A DNA stretch of 64,000 nt. Source: JAAXIE01 sp965204245. Its GTDB lineage: Bacteria > Chloroflexota > Dehalococcoidia > Lucifugimonadales > JAAXIE01. Of the stretch, positions 16,866 to 23,716 are shown in pieces; position 1 is the first letter of the stretch; each line of letters begins with the position of its first letter. The translations under genes and the position numbers were made by a program. The stretch spans positions 248,001 through 312,000 of the forward strand of contig CBDBED010000009.1 in NCBI GenBank assembly GCA_965204245.1, in the 5' to 3' direction. The notes beneath the pieces were generated by a model that saw nothing but the letters and a program-made list of their open reading frames with translations, was not told the DNA's origin and searched no databases.

Positions 16866-17012
16866 ATGGAACGAGAGTCCGAAGTAGAGGGGCCGGCCCA
16901 GGAGAGCTCCAAGGGACTCCCCGGAGAGCAGCGGATGGGCGATTTCCCGGAATGGGACACGGCTGACCCGGAGGTTATGGAGGGCCACCTGGAGGCTGGG
17001 ACGGAGGGCTAG
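16866..17012 (+). pseudogene. Short MERES frame, remnant of a module regulator
   Basis: 48 codons beginning MERES, the same first five residues as the 14231 protein, then acidic unrelated sequence and a stop. Beyond the stop, about 17040-17130, another frame reads TRKKRRRRQALRWVRDVLTL, which parallels the basic C-terminus of the intact protein. Start and end of the ancestral gene are thus both visible with the middle lost or scrambled. Confidence 0.45.
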
Positions 17013-17894
17013 GCCGGCGTGAGTACCCCGCCTGACGGGCATTGAGCCGGCCCTGCACGACACCCGGAAGAAGCGCAGGAGGCGACAGGCGCTGCGGTGG
17101 GTGAGGGACGTACTGACCCTGGGTATATGGCAAGAGCAAAGCTGGTGGCGGGCATGGGTCGGCGGTGTGGTGAAGAAAGTGAACACTTTCCCGAGAGGGC
17201 CCACGAAAGTCTTGCCAGCGCGGAAAACGTGGCTGATACTAGTCCTGTTGTTAGGCTTTTCCAAGGTCTTCTGAACCAGAGAAACCTTGGGGGTACATCC
17301 CCGAGCCCGGGTTGACTGGACGATTGAGCATCGCGCTCTCCAAGGTCTCCCAAGAGGGGAATAGCTGGCAGGGCCGAGTCGAGAACTCCTTGGCCCCCAG
17401 CACACGGTAGACCACGAACCCCGGATGACCCAATCACTCGACAAACCGAGGAGGTGCCAGCTAGAAATCAGTCCGTAGCCTAATTCCTTGGTCAATGTGC
17501 GTCCTGCACCCGAGTCATTGCCCCACACACACTCGGTGGCGTAGCTGTAACCGGCTGCACCACTGATCCCACATAGCAACTGCCAGGGTCGGCCATGCAC
17601 TCCAGTCAGGCGCATGACGCCCAGTGCCTTGCCCGTTGCTCCTCACACGTGCTGGCCCCCAACCTTCATGGTGGGACGAGCGTTCCCCCTCGTTCGCCTC
17701 AACCCTCCCTTCCTAAGACCCCCAACAAATCCCCCGGTAAACCTGCGTCTTCTCACCCTGCCGTCCTGCGTTTGTCTCGCTGGCTGGCCCGGGCGTCACT
17801 TGCGCCTTTCGTCCGACGTTCCACCCGGGGTCGAGGTGCGTCCAGCGTCAGGTACATCGCATCCCAAACCAACACATGCAGGAGGTAGTCACAC
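17013..17894. repeat. Module copy 2: diverged duplicate of 15.0-15.8 kb
   Basis: Contains the diverged counterparts of the tail of copy 1: GGCTTTTCCAAGGTCTTCTG near 17253 and ACCTGCGTCTTCTCACCCTG near 17742. No intact gene is supported here. The longest open frames are antisense and low in protein-like composition. Confidence 0.5.
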
Positions 17895-18167
17895 ATGGAG
17901 ATCAGGAAACTAACCGCAAGAGTTCCGGGAGCCCTAGCCAAACTGGCTGGTCGTCTGCCGTGGCGCAAGGAATTCGCACTGGCGCTTCTGTTCATCGGGA
18001 CGCCCCTTGTCACCGGCGACATGGAAATCTTTGCCCTGAACCTGGTGGGACTGGGCGTCGCAGCCTTGGTGGCGCGACGGGTGTCGGAATCTAGGAGCAG
18101 GGCTTGGCAGACGGAAGCACGGCAGTCGACGCAGGTCAACTCAATCTCATCGGGGAGGACGCGATGA
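17895..18167 (+). CDS. Small two-helix membrane protein
   Basis: 90 residues; AGGAGG stands eight bases before the ATG. A basic, amphipathic N-terminus (RKLTARVPGALAKLAGRLPW) is followed by two hydrophobic helices with a short turn (FALALLFIGTPLVTG and IFALNLVGLGVAALVA) and a polar, Arg-rich tail. The layout resembles phage holins and small toxic membrane peptides, but no family is recognised. Its stop overlaps the start of a 14-codon frame (ATGA), which suggests translational coupling. Confidence 0.6.
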   Translation: MEIRKLTARVPGALAKLAGRLPWRKEFALALLFIGTPLVTGDMEIFALNLVGLGVAALVARRVSESRSRAWQTEARQSTQVNSISSGRTR

Positions 18168-18208
18168 CGACGGCAGCAATCAACAACGGGAGAAACGCGA
18201 GTCTGTAG
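18164..18208 (+). CDS. Possible 14-residue peptide, coupled to the membrane protein
   Basis: ATG overlaps the stop of the preceding gene (ATGA), and GGGGAGG lies five bases upstream. The frame reads MTTAAINNGRNASL and stops at TAG. The strong ribosome binding site and overlap are what support it; the peptide itself carries no known motif. It could equally serve only as a translational leader. Confidence 0.35.
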   Translation: MTTAAINNGRNASL

Positions 18209-18456
18209 GAACCGGTGGGTCGGCTAAATGCCTTGTGACCCAGGAAGCCAAGGCTCAATGGCTGGCATTGACCCACACAATCCACGAAGTGCGTCCCCCC
18301 CGCGTAGGCCGGCGACGACCACACCCCCCGGCTGCTTTCAGACGTGAGCCATCCCGGCTTGGGGAGCGTTGGCGGAAGCGGATAACCAAGCTCCTCAACG
18401 TGCTTAACCTCGACAGCTGACGACGGCGCACGGTACCCCAGCAATCCATCACGACG

Positions 18457-18492
18457 AAGGGCCGTCTCCGATTGAGTTCGGAGACGGCCCTT
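18457..18492. terminator. Perfect 15-bp hairpin
   Basis: AAGGGCCGTCTCCGA (18457-18471) pairs exactly with TCGGAGACGGCCCTT (18478-18492) around a six-base loop. The stem is GC-rich and stable. The downstream sequence CCCTATTCC is only weakly T-rich, so termination on the plus strand is plausible but not textbook. Confidence 0.6.
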
Positions 18493-18617
18493 CCCTATTC
18501 CGTGGAGTGGGCCGGCCCGTCGGCACAGGCTCCGCCTGTTTGACCGGGAGGCGCGTTCCACTTCCTGCGTGCGCAAATAACGACCCAAGTCACCACTTTC
18601 ATCACCAAGGAGGACCT

Positions 18618-18629
18618 ATGCCCAGTTAG
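18618..18629 (+). promoter_or_regulatory. Three-codon micro-ORF with strong ribosome binding site
   Basis: AAGGAGG at 18607-18613 is followed after four bases by ATG CCC AGT TAG. Two bases later a TTCG-capped hairpin begins. This looks like a leader that places a ribosome next to a regulatory hairpin upstream of the triple-XRE gene, as in attenuation. A degraded gene start is the alternative. Confidence 0.45.
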
Positions 18630-18631
18630 CA

Positions 18632-18662
18632 ACCCGCCCATTGCTTCGGCAGATGGGCGGGT
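18632..18662 (+). terminator. TTCG-loop hairpin after the micro-ORF
   Basis: ACCCGCCCA (18632-18640) pairs with TGGGCGGGT (18654-18662). Inside, TGC-TTCG-GCA extends the stem to a very stable tetraloop. No T-run follows. It may be an attenuator or RNA stabiliser in the leader of the gene at 18790. Confidence 0.5.
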
Positions 18663-18699
18663 AGCCCATTCACCACAGCAGCAACCACAACACCACCCA

Positions 18700-18744
18700 G
18701 GGAGACAGTCCCGGAAACCGGGAAAACCAGCGGGACTGTCTCCC
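18700..18744 (+). terminator. Perfect 14-bp hairpin before the triple-XRE gene
   Basis: GGGAGACAGTCCCG (18700-18713) pairs exactly with CGGGACTGTCTCCC (18731-18744) around a 17-base A-rich loop. It ends 46 bp before the ATG, and CCTTCGGGG follows. It could be a terminator in the leader, making expression depend on readthrough. Confidence 0.55.
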
Positions 18745-18789
18745 CTTCGGGGGGGCGGTCCCGCTTCTTCATTTAAGGAGGAAGCGACC

Positions 18790-19722
18790 ATGGCAACCAC
18801 CACCATTGACAGGCATGTAACCGCATCAGAGAGCAAGGAGGCACGGCGGGAGACGGGCGGACGCGGAACGGGCAAGGCTGAGACGGAGCTCAGGGCAGCG
18901 GCCAGGCGGAAGGGACTCACCATGAAGGAACTGGCGGTGAAGATGGGCGTGACGACGGGCTACCTGTCCCAGATCGCCAACGGTGGAAAACCCTGGACAC
19001 CTACCATGCGGGAGAAGGCCGAGGCCATCTTGGGGGAGGTCCCCGGACAGAGTCTCGTCCACCGGCAGGGCGAGGTAGTGAACGGTGGCAGCAGCTACAT
19101 ACGGGAAAAGGCTAGGGAACTGGGGTTGAGCATGCGGGAGCTTGCGGAAAGGGCGGGCGTGACCTATGGGTACATGAGCCAGGTGTCGCGGGGACGCAAG
19201 AACATGGGCGTCAAGGTGCAGGCACGGGTGGAGTCGGCGCTGGAGTGTTCGGCCAGGGTCTCTCCTGCCCAGTGCTCCAATGTCGACTGCCAAGCCGTGT
19301 GGGACAGGATGGACCTCCTTGGGATCAGTCAGAACGAACTTGCCCGTAGGACTGGGGTCAGCTCCGCCCATCTCTCGGGCATCATGACCGGCAAGTCCAG
19401 GCCGTCGCCGGCCCTGCTGAAGAAGCTGCACGGGGTGCTGTTCGAGAGGCCGGGGAACGAAGAGCGGGTCATCCCCGCAGAGGTGAAGGTGCTGGGATGG
19501 CGGAAGGGTGAGCGTAGTGGGACGGTGGTGAAGGGCGCAGGTGGTCCTGGTCGCGGGGATGGAGGGGGGACCATTCGTACCGGCGGGCGGGTTCCCTGGG
19601 GCGCCGAGGTGGAGTATGCCTACCGCGCCGGGTACGACGGCAGAGGCCGAGTGTCGGTGACCCACGTGGTGGAGAGGGGGTACGCTGCCATCCTAAGGCA
19701 GCCGAAGACGGCAACAGAATAG
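18790..19722 (+). CDS. Regulator with three tandem XRE/Cro-CI helix-turn-helix domains
   Basis: 310 residues; AAGGAGGAAGCGACC precedes the ATG. Three XRE domains are visible: about 34-85 (LTMKELAVKMGVTTGYLSQIAN), about 100-155 (LSMRELAERAGVTYGYMSQVSR) and about 168-220 (ISQNELARRTGVSSAHLSGIMT). The first two are clearly related to each other. A Gly-rich linker leads to a short C-terminal basic/beta segment. Three DNA-contacting domains in one chain suggest binding to an extended or repeated site. The long structured leader with a micro-ORF suggests post-transcriptional control. A terminator follows closely. Confidence 0.85.
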   Translation: MATTTIDRHVTASESKEARRETGGRGTGKAETELRAAARRKGLTMKELAVKMGVTTGYLSQIANGGKPWTPTMREKAEAILGEVPGQSLVHRQGEVVNGGSSYIREKARELGLSMRELAERAGVTYGYMSQVSRGRKNMGVKVQARVESALECSARVSPAQCSNVDCQAVWDRMDLLGISQNELARRTGVSSAHLSGIMTGKSRPSPALLKKLHGVLFERPGNEERVIPAEVKVLGWRKGERSGTVVKGAGGPGRGDGGGTIRTGGRVPWGAEVEYAYRAGYDGRGRVSVTHVVERGYAAILRQPKTATE

Positions 19723-19738
19723 CCGGCAACGGTGTACA

Positions 19739-19774
19739 GGGCCCGGACATGCCGAACGGTGCATGTCCGGGCCC
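19739..19774 (+). terminator. Perfect 14-bp hairpin after the triple-XRE gene
   Basis: GGGCCCGGACATGC (19739-19752) pairs exactly with GCATGTCCGGGCCC (19761-19774), loop of eight bases, 16 bp beyond the stop codon. Position and stability fit a terminator; a T-run is lacking. Confidence 0.7.
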
Positions 19775-20358
19775 GCATGTTGACCGTCACGAGATATCGA
19801 TAGGGCCTCCATCGCCATAGCCGTATGGCAGACTTCCTCAGGTTGATGGTGACTGGTTCGCCTTGTCTTACCGGCGCTCGGCCCAACAGCTCGCCGATGG
19901 TTGGACACGACCGCCGTAAAGCAAACATGGTGGTCGTCGCCCTCCCATTTTGCTCGCATGCATCCTGACCAGTCCGAGGTGTAGCCAGACTAACGTCAGG
20001 TCACGCACTGGCACGATGTCCCCGTCCGCTTCCAATGGCCATGGCCGGTCCCGCACTCGACGTAGTGGCCTTTTCGACGTAGGCCTTCGGCCTTATAGCC
20101 TTATAATAGTTATCCGACCTTCGGTCTAGAGCAAGAAAATGACAGACGCTTCAGAGAAATGGCAACCAGTTGAGCCTATAGACCTTCAGGTTGAACATAC
20201 GCACCAGTATGTGCACCGTCACGAATAGCCGGAGTGCCCGGAACCCCCTTCACCTTGATGGAGGCGTATCGGGAGTGCGACATATCCACAAGACGAAAGT
20301 CATGCCTACCGAGAAAGGGTATGAAACTCTCCATCCGCCCATGAGTGATGACTAACGC
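19775..20358. other. Gene-poor stretch with small TTC-loop hairpins
   Basis: No gene supported over about 580 bp. Around 20080-20130 there are small hairpins (AGGCCTTCGGCCT and GACCTTCGGTC) in an AT-richer surrounding with TTATAATAG near 20101, which could be a promoter region. Confidence 0.4.
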
Positions 20359-21018
20359 TTGTTGAAGGCTCTGCTCCTGATGCTGCTCACACCGGTTATT
20401 GCGCTTGCTGGCTGTGGCCTCCCCTCCGAGCCCATCGGTCAGAGGATGTCCGTCGACGACTATGCTTCCTGGTGTGGTGAAGCTGAATGGTTGCCTGACC
20501 ACCTGGAAGAATACCGTCGTGTCCAGCCGCCGGCGGAGCTTGAGGACTTCCATGAATCTCGACTCGAGGCGCTGGAAAACCTCGAACAGCTTCATGGTAA
20601 GATGGACCGCGCGTATGAACTCCAATACGGGGTGTTTCTCCATGACAGGGCAGACTTGAAGGCACTCAACCCCGAGGCACGCCGGAAACTGGAGGACAGC
20701 AGGTGCCTGTCACCAAGCATGACCCTCGACGCCCTCAATGATTTCGAGATTGAATATCTGCAGATGACCAGGTCCCAGGATGCGATCTCTGTTGCATTAT
20801 TCGGCCTTCCCGGCATTACCGGACTGGGGTCTAGTATGGGACCTGGTCATGGCGATTCCCCGGATGTCATTGGGGTCAGTGTAGAGGTGGATAGTGCCTA
20901 TACGCACCGCAAGGAGTTGCAGGTCGAGGAGTTGCAGGCCCTGGCGGAGACTGCTCTTGCGGAGGTTGGACTGGGCCACCGCTTCAGGGTAAAGGGCGAG
21001 GTCTCCGGCGCTCCTTAG
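20359..21018 (+). CDS. Unknown lipoprotein, 219 residues
   Basis: Starts at TTG with a classical signal: LKALLLMLLTPVIALAGC, lipobox LAGC (Cys19). The mature part is acidic and helical (PPAELEDFHESRLEALENLEQLHGKMDRAYELQ), with two Cys (in ASWCGE and SRCLS) that may form a disulfide. The C-terminal segment contains ELQALAETALAEVG. No family recognised. The ribosome binding site is weak, so the exact start is uncertain. Confidence 0.65.
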   Translation: MLKALLLMLLTPVIALAGCGLPSEPIGQRMSVDDYASWCGEAEWLPDHLEEYRRVQPPAELEDFHESRLEALENLEQLHGKMDRAYELQYGVFLHDRADLKALNPEARRKLEDSRCLSPSMTLDALNDFEIEYLQMTRSQDAISVALFGLPGITGLGSSMGPGHGDSPDVIGVSVEVDSAYTHRKELQVEELQALAETALAEVGLGHRFRVKGEVSGAP

Positions 21019-21320
21019 CCAACAGTCGTCACTGACCGAAGAGGACAGCATCGCCGTCGGGAGAGATGAGAAAGCGTCTTCCATCTGTTCCCGACATGGG
21101 GCCGAAGCAGAAACAGAAGCCCGCGACATTCCAAATGTTCCGGCGAGCGTGCGGAACGGTGGGATGCGCCACAAGCGACATCCCGTGTCCTTCAGTATAT
21201 CCATACGTGCAGGCCGCTTGCGTCAAGGCGGGGAGCATCGGGGGAGGCGAGTCCGATGCCGGTTGTGGACACCCGGCATCGGGTATGGGAGACCGTGCCC
21301 AGGATTTGATGGAGAGCGGA

Positions 21321-21506
21321 ATGGTGGAGTTGACGGCGTATTCGGTGAAGCTGAGGAAGATGGTATCCATCAAGGACCCCGAGTTGGTGACCCTGAAGAA
21401 CGGACGCAAGGCCGTTGTCGGTGTGGCGGAAGAGGACCCGACGACCAAGGTCGTCAGGATAATCGCGGAGAGTCAGGTCGAAGAGGTGCTGCGCTTGATC
21501 GGCTGA
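21321..21506 (+). CDS. DUF5679-like small protein that has lost its zinc cysteines
   Basis: 61 residues; GGAGAG six bases before the ATG. The sequence VELTAYSVKLRKMVSIKDPE then VTLKNGRKAVVGV closely follows the small zinc-ribbon family DUF5679, which normally has C-x-x-C in the first part and CP-x-CG in the second. Here those positions read S-V-K-L and AEEDPTT, so no metal site remains while the scaffold is kept. Function unknown in the family. An upstream in-frame ATG (21066) would add 85 residues of poor composition and is not preferred. Confidence 0.6.
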   Translation: MVELTAYSVKLRKMVSIKDPELVTLKNGRKAVVGVAEEDPTTKVVRIIAESQVEEVLRLIG

Positions 21507-21618
21507 CCCGGCGTCCCGCGTGTTTGGCGGGGCGGTCTTGGGTAGGGGTAGGTTCGCGCAGTTGTCGATTTGGACTGCCGAGCCTCGCGGCCACATTTCA
21601 CCGGCCATTACGCCTCCA

Positions 21619-21798
21619 TTAGATGTGCTGTGACCCGCAATAGGTCATGTAGCCGACCAGTAAAATCAGCACGATGTTAACAGCCAGGAGGAGCCTGCGG
21701 GCAGTCCTGTCCTTCACCAGGAGTTTCCACAGATGGAGGTCAGCGTCACGATCACCAGCCAGAGAACCACAATCGTCACCAGCGTCCCGAGAAGCCAT
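21619..21798 (-). CDS. Small single-pass membrane protein, 59 residues
   Basis: The reverse-strand frame runs from ATG 21798 (GAGGG seven bases upstream) to TAA. A polar, Asp-rich N-terminus (MASRDAGDDCGSLAGDRDAD) is followed by a basic stretch (KLLVKDRTARR) and one transmembrane helix (LLLAVNIVLILLVGYMTY). A second reading starts at ATG 21803 in another frame and gives a 29-residue hydrophobic peptide whose TGA overlaps a GTG re-entering this frame (GTGA). I consider the 59-residue version more likely. Confidence 0.45.
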   Translation of the reverse strand: MASRDAGDDCGSLAGDRDADLHLWKLLVKDRTARRLLLAVNIVLILLVGYMTYCGSQHI

Positions 21799-22016
21799 GC
21801 CATATCCCTCACGTCGGGTCCCCTGAGACTGTGCTCTCTCCGACGTATCCGCCTCTCGCGTGCCCGTACCGGTTGGAGGTCCCGTTTGCTACGCCATCCG
21901 TGCCACCGGAAGCGAGTTCGAGGCGAAGAGAGTTGAACGCCGGATGAAGCGCACTTGGAGCCTGGACAAAGTGGAGCGGATACGCTCCGATCCTTGCCAA
22001 GCAGGGTTGGCGGAGA

Positions 22017-22430
22017 CTAGGGCGGGTAGGAGCCGTCGGGGCTGCGACGGGTGAATATCTCGATGCTGTGCCCGTTACCCTCCAGAAAATAGATGCCACG
22101 CCCGCCCCACATATCATAGAGCTGCATGTCCGGGCGTTGGCCGGGACTGGCGAAGGGCTCGCTGCTGTATGACAGGCCTTCCGCCTTGACCCTGTCGAAG
22201 ATGGCGTCGAACTCCTCATCGGACACGTGAAAGGCGTAGTGCTCACTCACCACCGGTTTCTTGTCTTCCTCATCGGCAAAGTCAAAGAAGAGGTCGTCGT
22301 TCACCTTTACCGGCGCGAAGTCGGTGGGCGTGTCGCGCTCGACCTCCAGTCCCATGATGCGTGCAAAGAACTCGGCGGAGGCCCATTTGTCGTCACAACG
22401 GACTATCTGGTGGTTCAGTACTATCGCCAT
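22017..22430 (-). CDS. VOC-superfamily (glyoxalase/bleomycin-resistance fold) protein
   Basis: 137 residues from ATG 22430, with GAGGAGGGGAA immediately upstream. Two beta-alpha-beta-beta-beta halves are recognisable. Candidate metal ligands are His in LNHQIVRCDD, His in EHYAFHVSDEEF and Glu in NGHSIEIFTRR, the usual H/H/E pattern. VOC proteins include lyases, dioxygenases and sequestering proteins, so the reaction cannot be given. It lies 104 bp downstream of the methyltransferase on the same strand and is probably co-transcribed with it from the shared RiPP-cluster promoter, which makes tailoring or self-protection possible. Confidence 0.8.
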   Translation of the reverse strand: MAIVLNHQIVRCDDKWASAEFFARIMGLEVERDTPTDFAPVKVNDDLFFDFADEEDKKPVVSEHYAFHVSDEEFDAIFDRVKAEGLSYSSEPFASPGQRPDMQLYDMWGGRGIYFLEGNGHSIEIFTRRSPDGSYPP

Positions 22431-22533
22431 TTCCCCTCCTCTTTCTGCATCTCGTTTGTGTTGGATCGCCGGATATTCAGAACCACCCGGAGGCCTACGA
22501 TAATTTGTCCCGCTGCCATCGAGTGACGCTCTG

Positions 22534-23241
22534 TCAGTCGGGCCGCTTGCCCCAGGCAACGAGTTGGCGTATTGCTCGAACTACTGTCGAGTGGCTTGTT
22601 CCGGCAAAGTGCGGCGCGATGATGTCGGTAAAGAACTCCAGCGGCGGGCTCATCATCCGGTGAACCCCGCCGGCGTCATGGTAGTTCCAGCGCACTCCAT
22701 CGGGTGACTGCAGGGAGACCCTAGCGCCCGTTTCCGCCGCGAACTCGCTGTTGTTGAAGTCCTCCAACAGCTCCGGCACGGTCAGTTCCACGTAGAGAGC
22801 ACCGCCCGGAGCCGTCCAGCGGACCAGCTTCTCCAATAGCCCGCGAATGGCGTCCTCGTCGTTCAGGTAGGAATAAGAACTCCAGAAGTTGCTCACCATG
22901 TCGAAGCGCTGCCCGTCGGGGAATTCGTAATCGGTGATGTCCGCCTTGATGAAGGGGACGCCGGGGTTTTGCAACTTCGCCTGCTCGAGTTGGGCCGCGC
23001 TCCTGTCGATGCCCATCCGCCGGTGATTGGGAAACTGCGCCAAGTGCCACCCCTGCCCGCAACAGGTGTCCAGCCAATTGCCCAATGGCTTCAACAGTCT
23101 GCTCAGCAGCCCTGCGTTGCATCGCAGTTTCGGCTCCCACAACGGGTGATCGATGTAGAGGGCCGCATACGGTCGAACATAGCGCTCGCCGTAGATATCG
23201 CTAGGCTGCGCGGCCTCGCTGTCCGGTAGCGGTCGGTCCAA
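22534..23241 (-). CDS. Class I SAM-dependent methyltransferase
   Basis: 235 residues. The SAM-binding motif is WLDTCCGQGWHLAQF (about 56-70), followed by the acidic GIDRSAAQLEQA and FPDGQRFDMVSNFWSS. It resembles small-molecule methyltransferases of the UbiE/Methyltransf_11/25 type. The TTG start is supported by an unusual fact: the promoter, leader end, GCATCGAGGTGA ribosome-binding segment, TTG and first codons are nearly identical to those of the sensor-kinase gene at 33638. It is the first gene on its strand and is transcribed away from the precursors. Methylation of the exported peptides is an inference from the shared regulation. Confidence 0.85.
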   Translation of the reverse strand: MDRPLPDSEAAQPSDIYGERYVRPYAALYIDHPLWEPKLRCNAGLLSRLLKPLGNWLDTCCGQGWHLAQFPNHRRMGIDRSAAQLEQAKLQNPGVPFIKADITDYEFPDGQRFDMVSNFWSSYSYLNDEDAIRGLLEKLVRWTAPGGALYVELTVPELLEDFNNSEFAAETGARVSLQSPDGVRWNYHDAGGVHRMMSPPLEFFTDIIAPHFAGTSHSTVVRAIRQLVAWGKRPD

Positions 23242-23307
23242 CTCATCACCTCGATGCGGGCACGGAGGCGGCCACCGCGCCCGTGGGAATCCGCGTTAGC
23301 CGGAGCA

Positions 23308-23336
23308 ATTATGCCAGCTTCCACGAAAAATCACAA
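23308..23336 (-). promoter_or_regulatory. Promoter of the methyltransferase gene
   Basis: On the minus strand TTGTGA (23336-23331) and CATAAT (23313-23308) are separated by 17 bp. The identical pair with identical spacing precedes the sensor-kinase gene, which supports both as real promoters. Confidence 0.75.
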
Positions 23337-23377
23337 TAGGTCACGGTAAAAGTATTGTAATGTCACGACAATATCAT
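23329..23377 (+). promoter_or_regulatory. GTCACG tandem operator facing the precursor genes
   Basis: GTCACG at 23340 and 23362 are exactly 22 bp apart, two helical turns, preceded by the related ATCACA at 23330 and followed by AATATCAT at 23370. The same array is found facing the export operon at about 33524-33572 on the minus strand. Such direct repeats on one face of the helix are the usual target of OmpR/PhoB-type regulators, and TATCAT may be the -10 element. Confidence 0.7.
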
Positions 23378-23452
23378 GCATGCGTGATAAACTTTGGAGA
23401 GTACAGCTTGGCCTATGCCAGTCGGGACATTGGTTACTAGGGGAGGCAATCC

Positions 23453-23716
23453 ATGACCTCTGTTACCGAATTGAGGGTTCGGATTCTGAAGCGTGCCGAG
23501 GAGGACAGCGATTTCCGCGCCCGTCTCATCGCCGACCCGAAGGCCGCGATAGTGTCCGAGGTCGGCACGTCCATTCCTGACGGGTTCGACGTCGTGGTGT
23601 ACGAGGACAGCACCACCAAGGCCCACCTGGTGCTCCTGCCCTCGTTGGCGCTGACGGATGCCGAGCTGCAGACGGCAGCCGGGGGGCGCGGCTACATGGG
23701 CTCCCCAATTTGGTAA
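23453..23716 (+). CDS. NHLP-leader RiPP precursor 1 (core RGYMGSPIW)
   Basis: 87 residues. The 78-residue leader is of the nitrile-hydratase-like (NHLP) type: helical start (SVTELRVRILKRAEEDSDF), the LIADPKAAI segment, IPDGFDVVVYEDS and LTDAELQTAAGG. The double Gly is the expected cleavage site of the C39 peptidase in the export ABC protein. The core is RGYMGSPIW, with no Cys, one Ser and a C-terminal Trp. GGGGAGG lies six bases before the ATG. It is first in the row and its leader is the most divergent of the seven. The core and the DNA after it are repeated in precursor 2. Confidence 0.9.
   Translation: MTSVTELRVRILKRAEEDSDFRARLIADPKAAIVSEVGTSIPDGFDVVVYEDSTTKAHLVLLPSLALTDAELQTAAGGRGYMGSPIW

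Noticed and set aside
18136..18588. 150-codon minus-strand frame
   Set aside because: Runs through the perfect hairpin at 18457-18492 and the coupled peptide; no ribosome binding site and no recognisable domain.
19620..19928. 102-codon minus-strand frame after the triple-XRE gene
   Set aside because: It reads through the terminator hairpin and into the XRE gene antisense; only the first 50 residues look protein-like and there is no ribosome binding site.
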